A DNA stretch of 64,000 nucleotides from Styela clava. Lineage: Eukaryota > Chordata > Ascidiacea > Stolidobranchia > Styelidae. The notes beneath the pieces were generated by a model. It had not been told where the DNA came from, did not search any database, and saw only the letters and a list, made by a program, of their open reading frames with translations. The stretch covers positions 5,768,501 to 5,832,500 of the forward strand of contig NC_135263.1 in assembly GCF_964204865.1 (NCBI RefSeq), read 5' to 3'. The first letter of the stretch is position 1. Every line of letters starts with the position of its first letter. This document shows, one piece after another, positions 26,017-38,800 of this stretch. The position numbers and the translations under genes were made by a program.

Positions 26017-26090
26017 TGAAATAAATTTATACTGATATATACTAAGTAAGAGAAAGACAACAACGTACTTCAGCATTGACAAAGACATTT

Positions 26091-26165
26091 TGGTACTCCG
26101 GTAGTATATAGACTAGGTTAGGGTTAGGTCATAATTTTATTTCGATTTTCCTTATTTTAGTTCTT
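26091..26165. mobile_element. Truncated type C MITE, copy C7
   Basis: Keeps only the left third (GGTACTCCGGTAGTATATAG, then GGTTAGGGTTAGGTCATAAT) and breaks off after TTATTTTAGTTCTT. It starts just upstream of the first exon of copper gene copy 2. Confidence 0.65.
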
Positions 26166-27039
26166 GGATGTGATTCATCATATCATGATACTGGCATACG
26201 TGAATCAAAAGTTTTGCTGCACAGTAACACAAGTATATTTCATGTAACGTTTCGTCTGACCAAGGGAAGATTTCTTCAGTCATACATAGTTCAAATAATA
26301 CTGGCAATTGCGTTTTGTGTAATGTTTCGCAGACTGTATGACATTCTCTAATAACTGACGTGCGTATAGCAATCAAAGACAAATACTCAGCTGAAATGAC
26401 GCAATTATGGCATTGATTCTCGTGTGTCGTGTAATCTCAATGATTTTTGTTGGAACCGAATTTTATGACAATGTCTCTATGCGATTGAGATCACGTCAAG
26501 CAAGAGAGATACCACAGTGACACCGATTTTTGAATCGAAGCTATTGTAAGCCACCCTCGCATTTTACTCTCATGCAACACACATTGCACAATACAGCAAC
26601 GGCGCAACCCTGAGTACATGCATCTACAAGACCGAGAAGACATTACAAACAGAACTTTACCAGATTCAACATATTAATATAAAAAATGCAACTTTGCTGA
26701 ATACCATGGGCATTATGACGTGGTGTTGCCTCATCGATATATCATTATGCCATGTATTTACATACAGAATTTTAGCTATTGTTTTGCCTGTTATGTATTG
26801 TAAGCATATTTGACAAAACAATAGCGCTTAAAGAAGTCATGAATTTGGATGTATTCAGATTGCAAGAATCAGCTGATCTCGTACCAATATGCGAAAGTTG
26901 GCATCTTGAATAACTAGTAGAACATAACTATTTATTCCGAATTTGAATTTTGTATTGTAAATTTTCTGATAGGACTCAAATCACGTCAGTTCTGCTTAGG
27001 TATGTGATCCTAGCATCATGAAACAACTTTGGTACGTGT

Positions 27040-30004
27040 ATAGCGACACTTAGGTCCGGGTCGCGTCGACCATTGATTGGTCGAGTGACGCATTCCGATT
27101 TTTGAAGCGTTTTTCTTGATTGACAATCGACTAGGGATCTCTCAAATACTTAAAAATATCTCAGATCTTTCTCGGTCTAGTATGCTACAACGATCGATTG
27201 TGAAGGATTGCGCGGCTTTTAAAACCACTGCATGATCTAGCTTCACAGGGTAAGAACAAGCGACAGTCACTCAAATGGACGCCTATAACACTGCAATAAT
27301 TCGAAAGGATAAAATCAGATCCAGCTTCTGAAATAATGCCTGTCCATCCATACTGCAACTCTCTCTTTAGTAATCGACGTCAGCTGAGTGGCAATGGGAG
27401 CCGTCCTTCAGAAATGTGTTGGCGGCGAATGGTCATCTCCAGAATTATTTTCAAAATTACTCAATTTAACACAAAGCAACTACTCCGGTATTTGATTGCG
27501 AACTCTTAGCAGCCAGACGTCATTTTAGCATACAGCTAAAAGATCAAAAATTTGAACTTGTGAAAGATAAAGATGCTTTAGGTAAAGCCATAAAAAAACC
27601 TACTGAAAGATTTATTTCTAGACAGGCACGTCATTTGAAGTAATTTCCGAATATACTGATGACGTCAGACATTTGAAAGTCTGACTTAATACTGTCACTG
27701 ACACATTATCTTGTATTCAAATGAATTCAATTCATCCAAGCATTAACGTCGATAGCTTTTTTCAGCCTCCACAGTCAATTTCTTTGCATGAACTTCATGC
27801 CGCTCAAAGGAACAATCAAAAACTGATGGAATACAGGGATCTCAAAAATCCCATTCTCTCGAATTAGTAGATGTTCCATTCGCAAAACTAAGCGTTAGCT
27901 TAGCATTCGATACATCAGCAGCCAATAGATTAACGCCATTTGTACCCGAATCTTTACGCAAGAAACTCTTTGACAACATTCAGAGTTTAGCACATCCTGG
28001 TGCCAAAGGCTCAACTGATTTGATTTCATCACACTACCAGGGTTGCCAGATCCCAGTGATCAAAATAGCCAAATCAAGACGAAAAAAAAAGCCAGAAAAA
28101 GCAAACAAAAGCCCCATGATTTGATGCCCTCAGCACAGTAATGTCTTTTCCCATTGAAAGTTGTATTTTCGGTTGCTATCATGGCGATTTCCATTTTAGC
28201 GGGATGAAGGGTTTAAAAGTATAAAGGATTAATTGAATGGCAGCACCAGAATCTACATTCGACATAATACAGTTAAGCTGACATCTATATGAAAAAGTTA
28301 AAAAAAAATATCAAGCGGATAGCATTATTCAACAATTCAATATATACACAAGGTTCAGTATGTGATATACCTTAAAACATTCTCTCTAAACATTTTGAAA
28401 CCATCATTTTTATTACAAAAATAAACTAACCACGTGTCGCTTACAGGTGGACTACTGATAGCTAATTTTAGTTAATGACATCGTTCGTGAGACTAAAACT
28501 AAACTAAAGCCCATGGGAAGACATAATGAGTTTAATGACAATTAAGTTATACAACTATTTTTTGGAAACGGAACTAAAAACTGACAAATAACAGTCAAAG
28601 CTAAAAACGAGGCAATATTTACAACCCTGCTTGAACATCTGTCTGAGCAGCTGCAGAAACTGCAATTATTTCTGATTGGTTATGGTTAAGCGTTAAGGCA
28701 ATAGACAAGGAAATCGAAGCTCGGGGAAATCCAAATGTTAAGTAGCTTAATAAGCAATAGGCTATTGTCACACACTAAATATTGTATTTCATATGATTTT
28801 AATAATAGACAATAATAATAATAGAAGAGACTTAAAAAAGCTAAAAAGCCAAACGAAATTCTGACGCCAAAGGTGTTTGAACAAAGCCAAAAATGGCAAA
28901 TTTGGCGTTAAAAAAGACAATATGGCAACCCTGCACACTACGTGTGGCCCAGAATGGCTAAAACATTAGGCAATGGGTTTGTGAATGCGCTAAACGCCAG
29001 CGTTCAAAAGTGCAACGTCATACCCAGATGACAAATATCAATGTCCCATGCGATAGATTCAACACCGTCAATGTTTATATATTAGATCCCCTTGGTTTGA
29101 GCATAGAATATAACTACATTCTGATGTGTGTAGATCGTTCTCCGCGTTGGTTAGAATGCATCCCATTGTCCAATATTTCCGACAAGTTTTGCCAATGGAT
29201 TTGCATTTGGCTGGATATCATATTTTGGAGCACCAAGAAGGACCAAGACAGATTGTGGGAAATATTTCAAGTGCAAGCTTTGGGCAGATCCAATGATTTT
29301 CATTAGGCGCAGACCATTCTAGAACTCTTCCTTAGTCGCCGCATATGAATAGTTTATAGTCAAACGCGCCAATCGCATATTAAAAAATGCTCTTTGCGCT
29401 ATGGAAAATCCTGAAGACTTGTATGACAATTTAGGATTTATGTTAACAAGATGCGCCGATTTTTTTAACAAACTACACAATGTGCCGACCCGAGAGCAGC
29501 CTCCTAAACAGTTATGCAACACACGTCTATATTCGTGTTGATTCTACAAGGAGAGCACTTCAACCCGTCTATATTGGACCAAATAGAGTTATTTCAAGGC
29601 CCAATAAGTATTTTACGATCGAATTCAAAGGAAATCCTTACGAGTTACGACGTATCAACCGATCGCCTGAAACCGGCTTTTCTTATCTTTTGTGACTTCA
29701 AGACTCCCCCAGCTGTCAAATTTCACCCTTCTCCAATGGAACCGCAGTCAAAACCTGATAGCGACATAAATAAAATAAATAGCGACACCTAGGTCCGGGT
29801 CGCGTCTCCCGTTGTTTGATAGTGTGACGCGTTACGATTTCGGGGCGTTTTCTTGTGACACGCACCTCAACTGCAACAGAAATCTTCTGCCTCAAACTAA
29901 GTCTTTTACTGGCATACTTACTTTTACTGAAACTTTTATATTTTACTGTTATCGTTTTACACTGAAGAATCTAATACACAACCAAGATTTTACTCGTTTT
30001 AACT
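27040..30004 (+). mobile_element. Broken Ty3/gypsy-like LTR retrotransposon
   Basis: Two diverged direct repeats, about 27040-27225 and 29780-30004, share TAGCGACAC.TAGGTCCGGG and look like LTRs. Between them, on the plus strand and in several broken frames, are relics of the end of pol. They include an RNase H-like piece (AARRHF, 27500-27640), an integrase zinc-finger-like piece (about 27935-28030), a core-like piece (CVDRSPRWLECIPLS, 29128-29175) and a C-terminal piece (VDSTRRALQPVYIGP, 29537-29583; DRLKPAFL). Gag, protease and reverse transcriptase are missing. An 896-bp hAT element splits the integrase region. The copy is clearly dead. Confidence 0.75.
28038..28933. mobile_element. Nested non-autonomous hAT element (896 bp)
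   Basis: Ends CAGGGTTGCCA and TGGCAACCCTG are perfect 11-bp inverted repeats, flanked by an exact 8-bp duplication CACACTAC (28030-28037 and 28934-28941). The inside is AT-rich with 'AAAAGCCAAA' words and no long frame. It interrupts the integrase relic of the gypsy-like element, so it is the younger of the two. Confidence 0.9.
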
Positions 30005-30309
30005 AGAGGGTTGGGAGCGGATAGTGGAAGCCCAGTCTCGGCGCTCACGGAGTCATAGGAAAATACTACCACTAACACGGATTAGCTGCATGCAAACGTG
30101 ACTTACAATCAATAATGTATTATGCTATCACAGAACAAGAACCCACTATCCGTTTTATGTGGATCTTAGAACAGTGATACTTCCGGTACAAAAGGTGTGT
30201 TTATAAGCTTAGTCATGCCGAAATTAGATTGTCAAGGGTTTATACTTATAGTATGTGTTAAATAATAATGTTACGATTCAATGAGACGCAATTGCATGCA
30301 ATCCATACT

Positions 30310-30520
30310 AGACTAGACCGGCTCGGCGGTGTGGCTCATCGTGCTAAGCGTTAGGAATACGCCCGCCACCGCATCTCTGATTGCCCCTCCCCCGGGGTTA
30401 ATATGTGAGTCCGAGACTGAAATCAATACGCAAATCGTTGGACTTTAACAAAGAGAATTTGTATAATACCCGGTGGAACTGGTGTAAGATAATAACCTAC
30501 GTGGATCTTCTCGTAATGGA
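30310..30520 (+). mobile_element. tRNA-like SINE candidate
   Basis: The segment GGCTCGGCGGTGTGGCTCAT, then CGTGCTAAGCGTTAGGAATA, resembles the start of a tRNA gene with an A-box. It is followed by a C-rich loop and a weak B-box-like region before GTGAGTCCGAGACTG. A T-rich run and an unrelated body follow. It is not a functional tRNA because the arms do not pair cleanly. I know of no second copy in this window, so this is tentative. Confidence 0.4.
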
Positions 30521-30798
30521 ATCACGATAAAATTATTTTTTTTTTATCTCACGATTGTTCGAAAGAAATTCGAACGCGTTCTCTTTTGTATCGAACCCAC
30601 TATCAGCGGGTTTCCTCATTTCAGAAAATGCTACACGCATAAATTACATAAACTTACAACACTTTCGGAACGACAAATATTGTTAGCCACGGTGAACGTT
30701 ACCCATTTGCTGTGGTCGCTTGAAACAATTAACAATGGGGTTCGCTAGAATCCACTCAATCTCACCACTGCTAACTATGCGCATTTAGGCATTTTTTC

Positions 30799-31009
30799 GG
30801 CGGTCGAGAAGGGTGTGTTCAGGTATGGAGGGAACTCATTTTGTTCGCCCACTTTACATCAAGTTGTGTGAAGGGATGGATGGGAGCCTATGGACAGGTG
30901 GTATATTCACTTGTCTAACACGGACAGTCCCCGAACTCGTAATAGAACTAAAATCGAAATAAAATCATGGCCTAACCCTAGGCTGGTACACACACTACGG
31001 GAGTACCCA
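30799..31009. mobile_element. Palindromic MITE, type C, copy C4 (reverse orientation)
   Basis: Reads as the reverse complement of C1: TTTACATCAAGTTGTGTGAA, CCCCGAACTCGTAATAGAAC, and the right end ACACACTACGGGAGTACC. Confidence 0.78.
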
Positions 31010-33044
31010 CTTTAGGGCATTTTCCAGCTATCAGTCCTGTATTAACTTCATAAAAGACTACGAGATAAAGTTCTGTCGGCAAAATAAGGATTCCTAATCA
31101 TTTTCAATACATAAATCACATATTGGGTGTTTAAATGTTTGCCAATACTAAACATTGGTTTCAGGAATGAATTCACGTGAAAACGAAAACAAAGCCAAAC
31201 GACCTGAAAATATTTGGAAGAGGTTGATGATTGCCCATATTTGTTATTATAGTGAGTCAACGTAGAACAACCGTCTCGGTATAAGATAATAGTGATTTCC
31301 GCATACATGATAACGGGTATTAATATAGTACTGTCTCTAATTATATAACAATTCAATATGGTTTTCTGACAACAGAACATAGTTCTCTATTTCAGTTAAA
31401 ACAATTATAAAAATTATCATATTTTTAATCTATTTACTTCACCTAATTGGGGTCGGTCGACCTTGTAGTAAGCCCGCCCCTTCTGATAATATTTACCAAC
31501 CGTTGTTTTTTTCATACTGCAATGTGTATTTTATTGATATTCGAAAATAAATTATTATCTATTTATTCAAATTGTGATTGATTCCTCTGTAGCAGGCATT
31601 TATATGAGCATTTATAGGGTGAGCATTTACAGGGGTCCCATTCATTTGGCACGCGAGCGAATCCTCAGAAACGAGATCATTTCCTCCAGATAAACAGCTT
31701 CAAGACTCTGAATTATTTGATGGAACTCGGTGTTCGTTTATTTATTAAATTATCATTTTTTAATAATCTGTTATTTATTTAAACTATTTTTGTCTTTTCA
31801 TGACATATGGCTACAAAGAAATATATTATGACGTAACAACTGAGAGAGCTCTCGGCAAGTTTTGTCGAGAAGAACACAGCACCCATTTGGCTACATTGTT
31901 ACGTAACATAGTTTGCCTGTGCCACCCTTTTCTTAATTTCTGATTGATTTATGAAAGTGGTTTTTAACCCCTGGGGTTTGGTGAAGCTGTTCCAGGGGTT
32001 CGGCAAAGGTCCCCTGAAACAGTTTTATATTATGGGACTTTTCTATTACCTCATGTACTAATTATGCAAAAATAACTATAGTTCATAGCAGATTAACTTA
32101 GCTGTATGTATAGCTTCGCGCAGATAAAAGTTTCAGTGGACCGGACGATATTCTTAGATTCAAGCACGTTTTATTAAAAAATCTCCACAGATGTCGCGCG
32201 TTTTGGTGTTTATTATGATTTACTGATAAATCGAAGATAGGCAGTAAATATACATAAATGAGAGCAAAATCAGCGCGTGTTTGAATTTCATTATGTGAGA
32301 AATTTGCGACAGAGAATAATTAATTGCAGAGCTTTGCTTGAAATTAACATCATCCGTTTCAGAAAACCTCGATATGGCGCCGAGTCATATCGTATCGAAT
32401 TACTTGTACTACCAACGTTTCTGAGGCATATTATCCTACTTTAAATTTTTAAAGTCGCAATATTTTTTTTATCCGTTTTCGCCTTTTCACCCGCATAACT
32501 TATACAACGAAAAACGCATGCTCCCTACACTCTTGTGACAAAACAATATTATATTCATACGGGGTATTGGCATTTAAGGTTAAACCATAAAGTTCATTTT
32601 CCAAAGCTTTGCACGAAATTAGCTTCCCCTTTATAAACTCCGTGATTCGGATGGCATTCCCGAGAATCGTGTCTCAAAAAATCTCTGTTCCCAGTCATGA
32701 ACTTTATTAAGTCTCGTAACAGGGGTAGCCTGAGAGATGAAACCAGTAGTTCTTGTATTTCTTAAAAGTCACAAAATATAAACCAAATGTAAAATCTCTA
32801 TCAGCGATAATGAAGCAACAGAAGTCTCACTGATATGGAGTGAGAAAAGTAATCAAATCCATTTGTCGGACTGATATTTTTCAGAATTGTGAATCTGTCT
32901 GTACATGTTTTAAAGGGCTAATATTGTGTATTTTTGCTTTGTAGTAAGGCATTATTTTCAATTTCACGCGAAAGAATTATGTCGTTAAATTTATCCGATT
33001 TTGACACGCGAGCCGTAAAAGGTTGCCCACCCCTATAGATTTTT
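31010..33044. other. Gene-free interval
   Basis: AT-rich intergenic sequence in the head-to-head region between the copper genes. A small 'CCCCTGGGGTTTGG...CCAGGGGTTCGGCAAAGG' hairpin-like stretch near 31970-32010 looks like a hAT edge, but no partner end was fixed. No gene is supported. Confidence 0.5.
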
Positions 33045-33259
33045 CGGCGCTCCAGATTTGGTATACCAATACGGAGGTAAATAATTTTGTTCGCCTACTT
33101 TACATCAAGTTGCGTAAAGGGACTGAAGCCTATGGAAAGGGGGTATATTCATTTGGCTAACACAGACAGTCCCCGAACTCGTAATAGAACTAAAATAAGA
33201 AAAATCGGAATGAAATTATGGCCTCACCCTAACCTGGTACACACATTACGGGAGTACCC
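33045..33259. mobile_element. Palindromic MITE, type C, copy C5 (reverse orientation)
   Basis: Starts CGGCGCTCCAGATTTGGTAT and ends ACACATTACGGGAGTACC, with TTTACATCAAGTTGCGTAAA and CCCCGAACTCGTAATAGAAC inside. Confidence 0.78.
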
Positions 33260-34130
33260 AGTTCTGAATATTTTATATCATTATTATCCATTTCTGCCGT
33301 CAATTGTTATTTTATTATTAGGTAAACAATTATTAGAATCCGATTCGGAAGTAAAACTACTTCGTTCTTTTCTACATTTCGTATTTTAAATTGAATGCGT
33401 TTAATTTATGCCGATGTTTTTTATTTATTCATCCTGTTGAATATGTCTGCGAGTTTTGATAATCTAGTTTCGATTTTTTTCATTTCGTTAATTTATGTTT
33501 CACTGAAACTTCGCTTAGTTTGGCTAAAATGTAAACCCGTAGTTCCCCGCCTAGCCTATTTTGGAACCTTTCAATCCTCCGTCAGTATACAGAAAGTAAC
33601 CTATACTTTGTTTATTCAATCTTCAATAAATCCTTATCTAATGTCCTTATCAAGAGTGCAGGTGGCACTTCCTCTTTTGTACAGTTTAAGTAGTGTATAA
33701 TATACATAATATCATGATTATAAAAAAAAAACTGTAGAATATTAGTATTGCTATGGCAAATGCAAAGCAAAATCAAGATTCAAGAACGACGAAATTATTT
33801 TCGGTTGGAAAATGTTGATCTGAAATCTAGAATATTTTTATACAAGCTTTGATATTATAACCCACCAACACTATGCTTGTAATCTAGTACAATCCGACTC
33901 TTCCGGCATTGCATATTTTTTAGATGCTCAAACATGTTGGATTTAGGAATTATCAAATAATAAATCAGAGTGATAAAATAATAATAAACAGTTTTATAGT
34001 AAATACAACAAATACATTTGAAGCTTCCGTGATTAAAATCCAAACGTCCAATGAGATATCGTTTCTACTCAGTAGCGTAGCCAGGCCCAAATTACGAGTT
34101 TTTTTTCAACATTTCTTGCGATTTTCGCTC

Positions 34131-34323
34131 CTAACCCACGTACATTTGAACCCATGTGTATATCCGCGGGTTCAATCTATACGCGGGTGCTAAAAACCCA
34201 TGGGTTAGGGTTAGTATGGGTTCAAATATCCGTAAAACAAAACAAAAAAATTCCATAGGTGCAATAGTATGCAGGGGCAATTGTCGTGGGTTCAAATGTA
34301 CGTGGGTCAAATGTAATGGAACC
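34131..34323. repeat. Dispersed repeat, TTTGAACCCACG family, copy 2
   Basis: TAACCCACGTACATTTGAAC at the left and GTTCAAATGTACGTGGGTC near the right end are inverted. The inner CCATAGGTGCAATAGTATGC matches copy 1 at 6118-6215. It also carries CCCATGGGTTAGGGTTAG. Confidence 0.7.
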
Positions 34324-35861
34324 GGATTTCACAACTCACTTGCGGATTTCCGACGAAAACACGAATCTGCACACGCTTCGATAAATACCTAAGTGGTGTT
34401 TCTCGCGAGTTCTCACACCGAGGAATAATTTTTTTTTCTGTTTGGTGTCAATGGTGGCAACCCAAATTTTCTAAATTGAAAAGCGGCAATACAAAATACT
34501 AAAAATAAAAACGAAGAACACCATAAATTTTGTTTTATGATGGTCCGCGATCGATTAAAAACGCTTTTTCGACATTGCAAATCGCAAAATTCTGGATGCT
34601 ACCGTACCGGGGCATTTTCCCTTAGGATTCTTTGCTTCACTGCCGCCACATTGGTATACGTACAGTACTGCCGTAGGGGTTGTACGAACAGCTCAGATTT
34701 GACGAATTCACAAAAATACGAATCAAAACAAAATATAATCGGACACTTTACCACGCATTTTTGTGTCCACGGATTGTCATCGTATTTTCTGAGTAGTATT
34801 GCTTTTATTTCGTCAACACAACCGCAGATTAAAATGATCACAATAAAATTAATAATTAACCATGGCGATGAATATGCATTTTTGATTTACTAATATACTT
34901 TAAATATATTTTTAATAAGTACTAAATCAAGTTGAACTTTCTAAAAATTTATAGCAGATAGTAGGATTTTTCTAACGGCGATAACAAATTAGCAAGATCG
35001 CAAAAAATATGTATCAAAACTAAGTATAATCGGACAATATATTCTCACATTATTATGTTCACAGATTGCCATTGTATTTTTTGTATTTTAGAGAAGTAAT
35101 GCTTTCATCTTGTCGTAATTCGACGCAACCGCGAATTATCATGAACACAATTAAGTTAAAATAGAAATACATCTTAAATTCTCGTCGTTGTCATGGATTG
35201 AATATTGTGCGACAGAAAAGGCCATTGTTGAAATTCGTTAAAATTCTGTTGTGTTCGGTTTTATTGCCTGTTCACACAGAGTATACGGTTGCAATAAACG
35301 CACTATGAGTCCGCAAAGGGTTTCGCCGGTGAGAAAATAATCAGCGATCAAAAAAGGTTGGGAAACGCTGGTCTAGCTAGACATACTCTTCCGTAAGTAG
35401 AAGTAGCTTCCTTTTAAACTTTGGGAATCGCTCCATCTGGAGAGATGACTCAGACAGGATTTATGAGGTAACGTTCATTATATCCTGTGCATGACAACGG
35501 CAAATGAAGCGAAAGTTAGGAATGAAGGATGAGTTATCGTGCGCTTTTTGATAAGCCAAAGTAAGAATTGCGGCGCGGTACATTCTAAGATTCGGCTTCA
35601 ATGGTGGTTGTAATGCTTTTGCAAAGCGGTGGGATATTTTTAGCATAAAGCAAAGCAAAAGTTACGGTTACCTGTGCGAAAAAATCAATATCAGGCTATT
35701 GAAAATTTGATTAGCGTATAGTAGTTTATCAACTACCTGATTATACAGATATACATTTAACATACCGAGTTTTTCACATAATTATATTTATTGTATTGAG
35801 TTTAAATGGCCCGTTTTCTTGTGTAGTTTATTTAATTAAGTTGGAAATTAATAATACAACA

Positions 35862-38800
35862 ATGAAGTTAGTCTTGCTTCTGGTTTTCGTCTCGAGAATT
35901 GCATTCGGCTGGACCAAATTTGATATGGAACAATTTGTATCAACTGATCGTCGGGGCTCTGGTGAGTCGAAGCAATCGTTTTTTTTTTTATGTAACTCTG
36001 CTACATCGGTTACGGTGGGTGTAGACAATTTTTTGTGGGGGCGGAAAGCTACTCAAAAATGATCATCTTTGTTAGATTTGTCATTCCCCGCCATATATTG
36101 GATATTTACATTTCTTAATTTGTTTAGAGATTGCGATTCAATCCTCGTATTTTCAACGTGTTTTTGAGTAAAACATACTTTCGCCTTACTATCTGTTATT
36201 TGTAGCTTATTGTTATCTAGTTATTTTTGGCGTGGGCGCGAGACCTGAAAAATTCTAAAAATGGGGCGCTGCCTAAAATAAAGTTTGAGAACCACAGGGC
36301 TAGAGAATTTTAGAGCAATAGTACATGTGGTCTGATGTATTTCAAACTTTCTAAAAAATTTTATTCAGAACCTATGATTCTACGACCACCAGAGGAAGAC
36401 AACAATGGGATTGTCAACGATAATCAAAAAACATTTTGGTCTTATAAAGAAGCGCTATACCACGGAACAAGATGTCGCGAAATGAGTGAGAAATTTATTA
36501 TTTTGTTTGTCTGAGATGAAAGTATAAGCTAGAAGAGCCGATAAAACGACTCAATCATCTCGCAAGCTGTTTCTCTATAGATTACGAGCCAATGTCGGGA
36601 ATGGGAATGGTTAGATAGGTTTTCGTTTCAGATACATGGATTTTGATTTCTCATATCAAAACATATTTATTCCGTGGGTTCCATTTAACAGGGCTTCATG
36701 TCCTTGGAAGTTCATGGATCATAATTTCATATGTACGTTCCTGTGCGCGTAACGAAACTGCGTAATTGTTTACATATTAGGTTGGCATAATACTTTTTTC
36801 ATACATCTGTTGTCGTTTTATTTAGTATTTTATTTTATTTTTAAAATCAGAAATTACCAAAAATCGGTCTCGATTATAAAGAAACCTGAATATACAAAAA
36901 AATAACAGATCACAAAAATACACATAAATCGTAGAATGTTAGATTGATCTGATCAATTAAATATCAATTATCACTTACTTAACAAGGTTTGTTAAATCAA
37001 ATAAAAGAATTTTTGTTTTGTTTCATGCGTGAATCTGGAGCTAAAAAATCTTGATATGACCAAAAGTTTGCTTTTGCGAATTCAGTAAGAAATAACTTTA
37101 ATTGTAAATGTGGAATAATACTTAAAGTATATTTTTTATCCTAATTTAGATTTACTGAGTTGTTCAGTTGATTGCGATCACCATAAGATATATAAAGAGC
37201 ATGGATGTTGCAAATGTGTTTGTTCAAAAAATTATGCTCTCTTTGGCTCCACGGAATGTCACATAGGTAGGCTGGAATAAAATTTTGGGTTCTCCCGTAG
37301 TATTTGTGCCAGGTTAGGGTTAGGCCATAATTTTATTCCGACTTTCTTTATTTTAGTTCTATTACGAGTTCGAGGACTGTTTGTGTTAGCCAAGTGAATA
37401 TAACCCCTGCCCACAGCTTTCAGTGCCTTTACACAACTTGATGTAAAGAAGGCGAACAAAATTAGTTGCCTTCCATGTTGGTACACACACTTCTGGAGTT
37501 TAGTAAAAACAAGTTTTAGGTTGATAATTTTTGTTCTCTTATCTAAACAAACGATACATTGAAGTCGCTTCTTGCATTGTTGATTCAGCATCTTGGTCAA
37601 AATGGAGTCGTTGGAGTAAATGTATAAAATCTAAATGGGGAGGATTGCAAATGAGGGAAAGAATATGCAAATCACGCGGTAAGAAAACACCAGCCGTTTG
37701 CGAGGGAAGAGGAAGCATTTCGAGGACTTGTGCACCTATTACAGGAGGTGAAAGACTTTTTCCATGACCCATTAAAAATCGCGATAAAAAAATTTCGTGT
37801 TTAATCACAAAAACCTAGAAAATATTCAAATAGAAAGATATAGGTTTGAAATAATATTTGTTTGTATATCCATAATGATTTATAAAAATTTATAACACCC
37901 ATCAGAAGGAAAATATTCCGGGCGCTGAATGTCATTTGTCTGTCGTCTTTATTACTTGAAACTCATAGTATTTTACATCTACGTAAACATAGTAGGTTGT
38001 GTTTACGAAGCGTTTAAAAAGAAGTTTTGTTGCCACTTGATACGCGATATCACCGTGATTTCAATCGAATACCAACAGTCATGACGCATTGGTTTGCTTT
38101 TAATTTTATAAGTCATTCTCATAGAATTCAGTTCCTAACCCGAACTAAAATCACTTAGATCACACAACCGATGAGATGAGATCCCATACCAAAAAATAAG
38201 CCTTAAATTTTTTTCTCAGGGGAAATTCTAAATAAATATCGAACTTTACAATTTTGTCGTGTGGGATAATTTCGATTCTTAATAAACTGTTTATATTAGG
38301 GTTGTACTCGTGTTTGTATCTTAATGAGAACGTGCTTGTTCAGAGTTTCGAATCAGAAAGAATGTTCGTCATCTCACGGACGAGGAAATGCATGACTTGA
38401 TTCAAGCGATGACTAAGTTAAAAGCTGATAAATCAAAGAAGGGATTTCTGGTATGTATTGTATAAAGGTAATATCACAAGGTTGAAAATGTCGCAAAAAC
38501 ATCAATACATCGCAGGTTAAAATGTCGGGTTTAAATCCAACGCACCCAGTGTGCGAGAATTTGACAATTTCGACCGTACAAACTATGGTGGTCTTGAAAA
38601 TTTGGAAATTATTAAATATATGCATGTGGTGCCGGTTTCAAAAAGCGTCACGTTTTTTTGTCATTGTATTGGGTTATCGTAATTTGGTACAAAGCCCTCG
38701 CCACTGATGCAAAAATGTGAGATCTCAGAAAAGGACCCCGCTACTTTTCAAATAACAAATTGGTAATTAGCCCGTTTGGGGTTAAGAATGATTTGAAATT

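Noticed and set aside
30310-30400. Functional tRNA gene
   Set aside because: Only the first part resembles a tRNA. The anticodon and T arms do not pair and the B-box is weak, so a SINE relic fits better.
34537-34893. 118-codon plus-strand open frame
   Set aside because: Low-complexity, no motif, and an overlapping open frame on the other strand. Probably chance.
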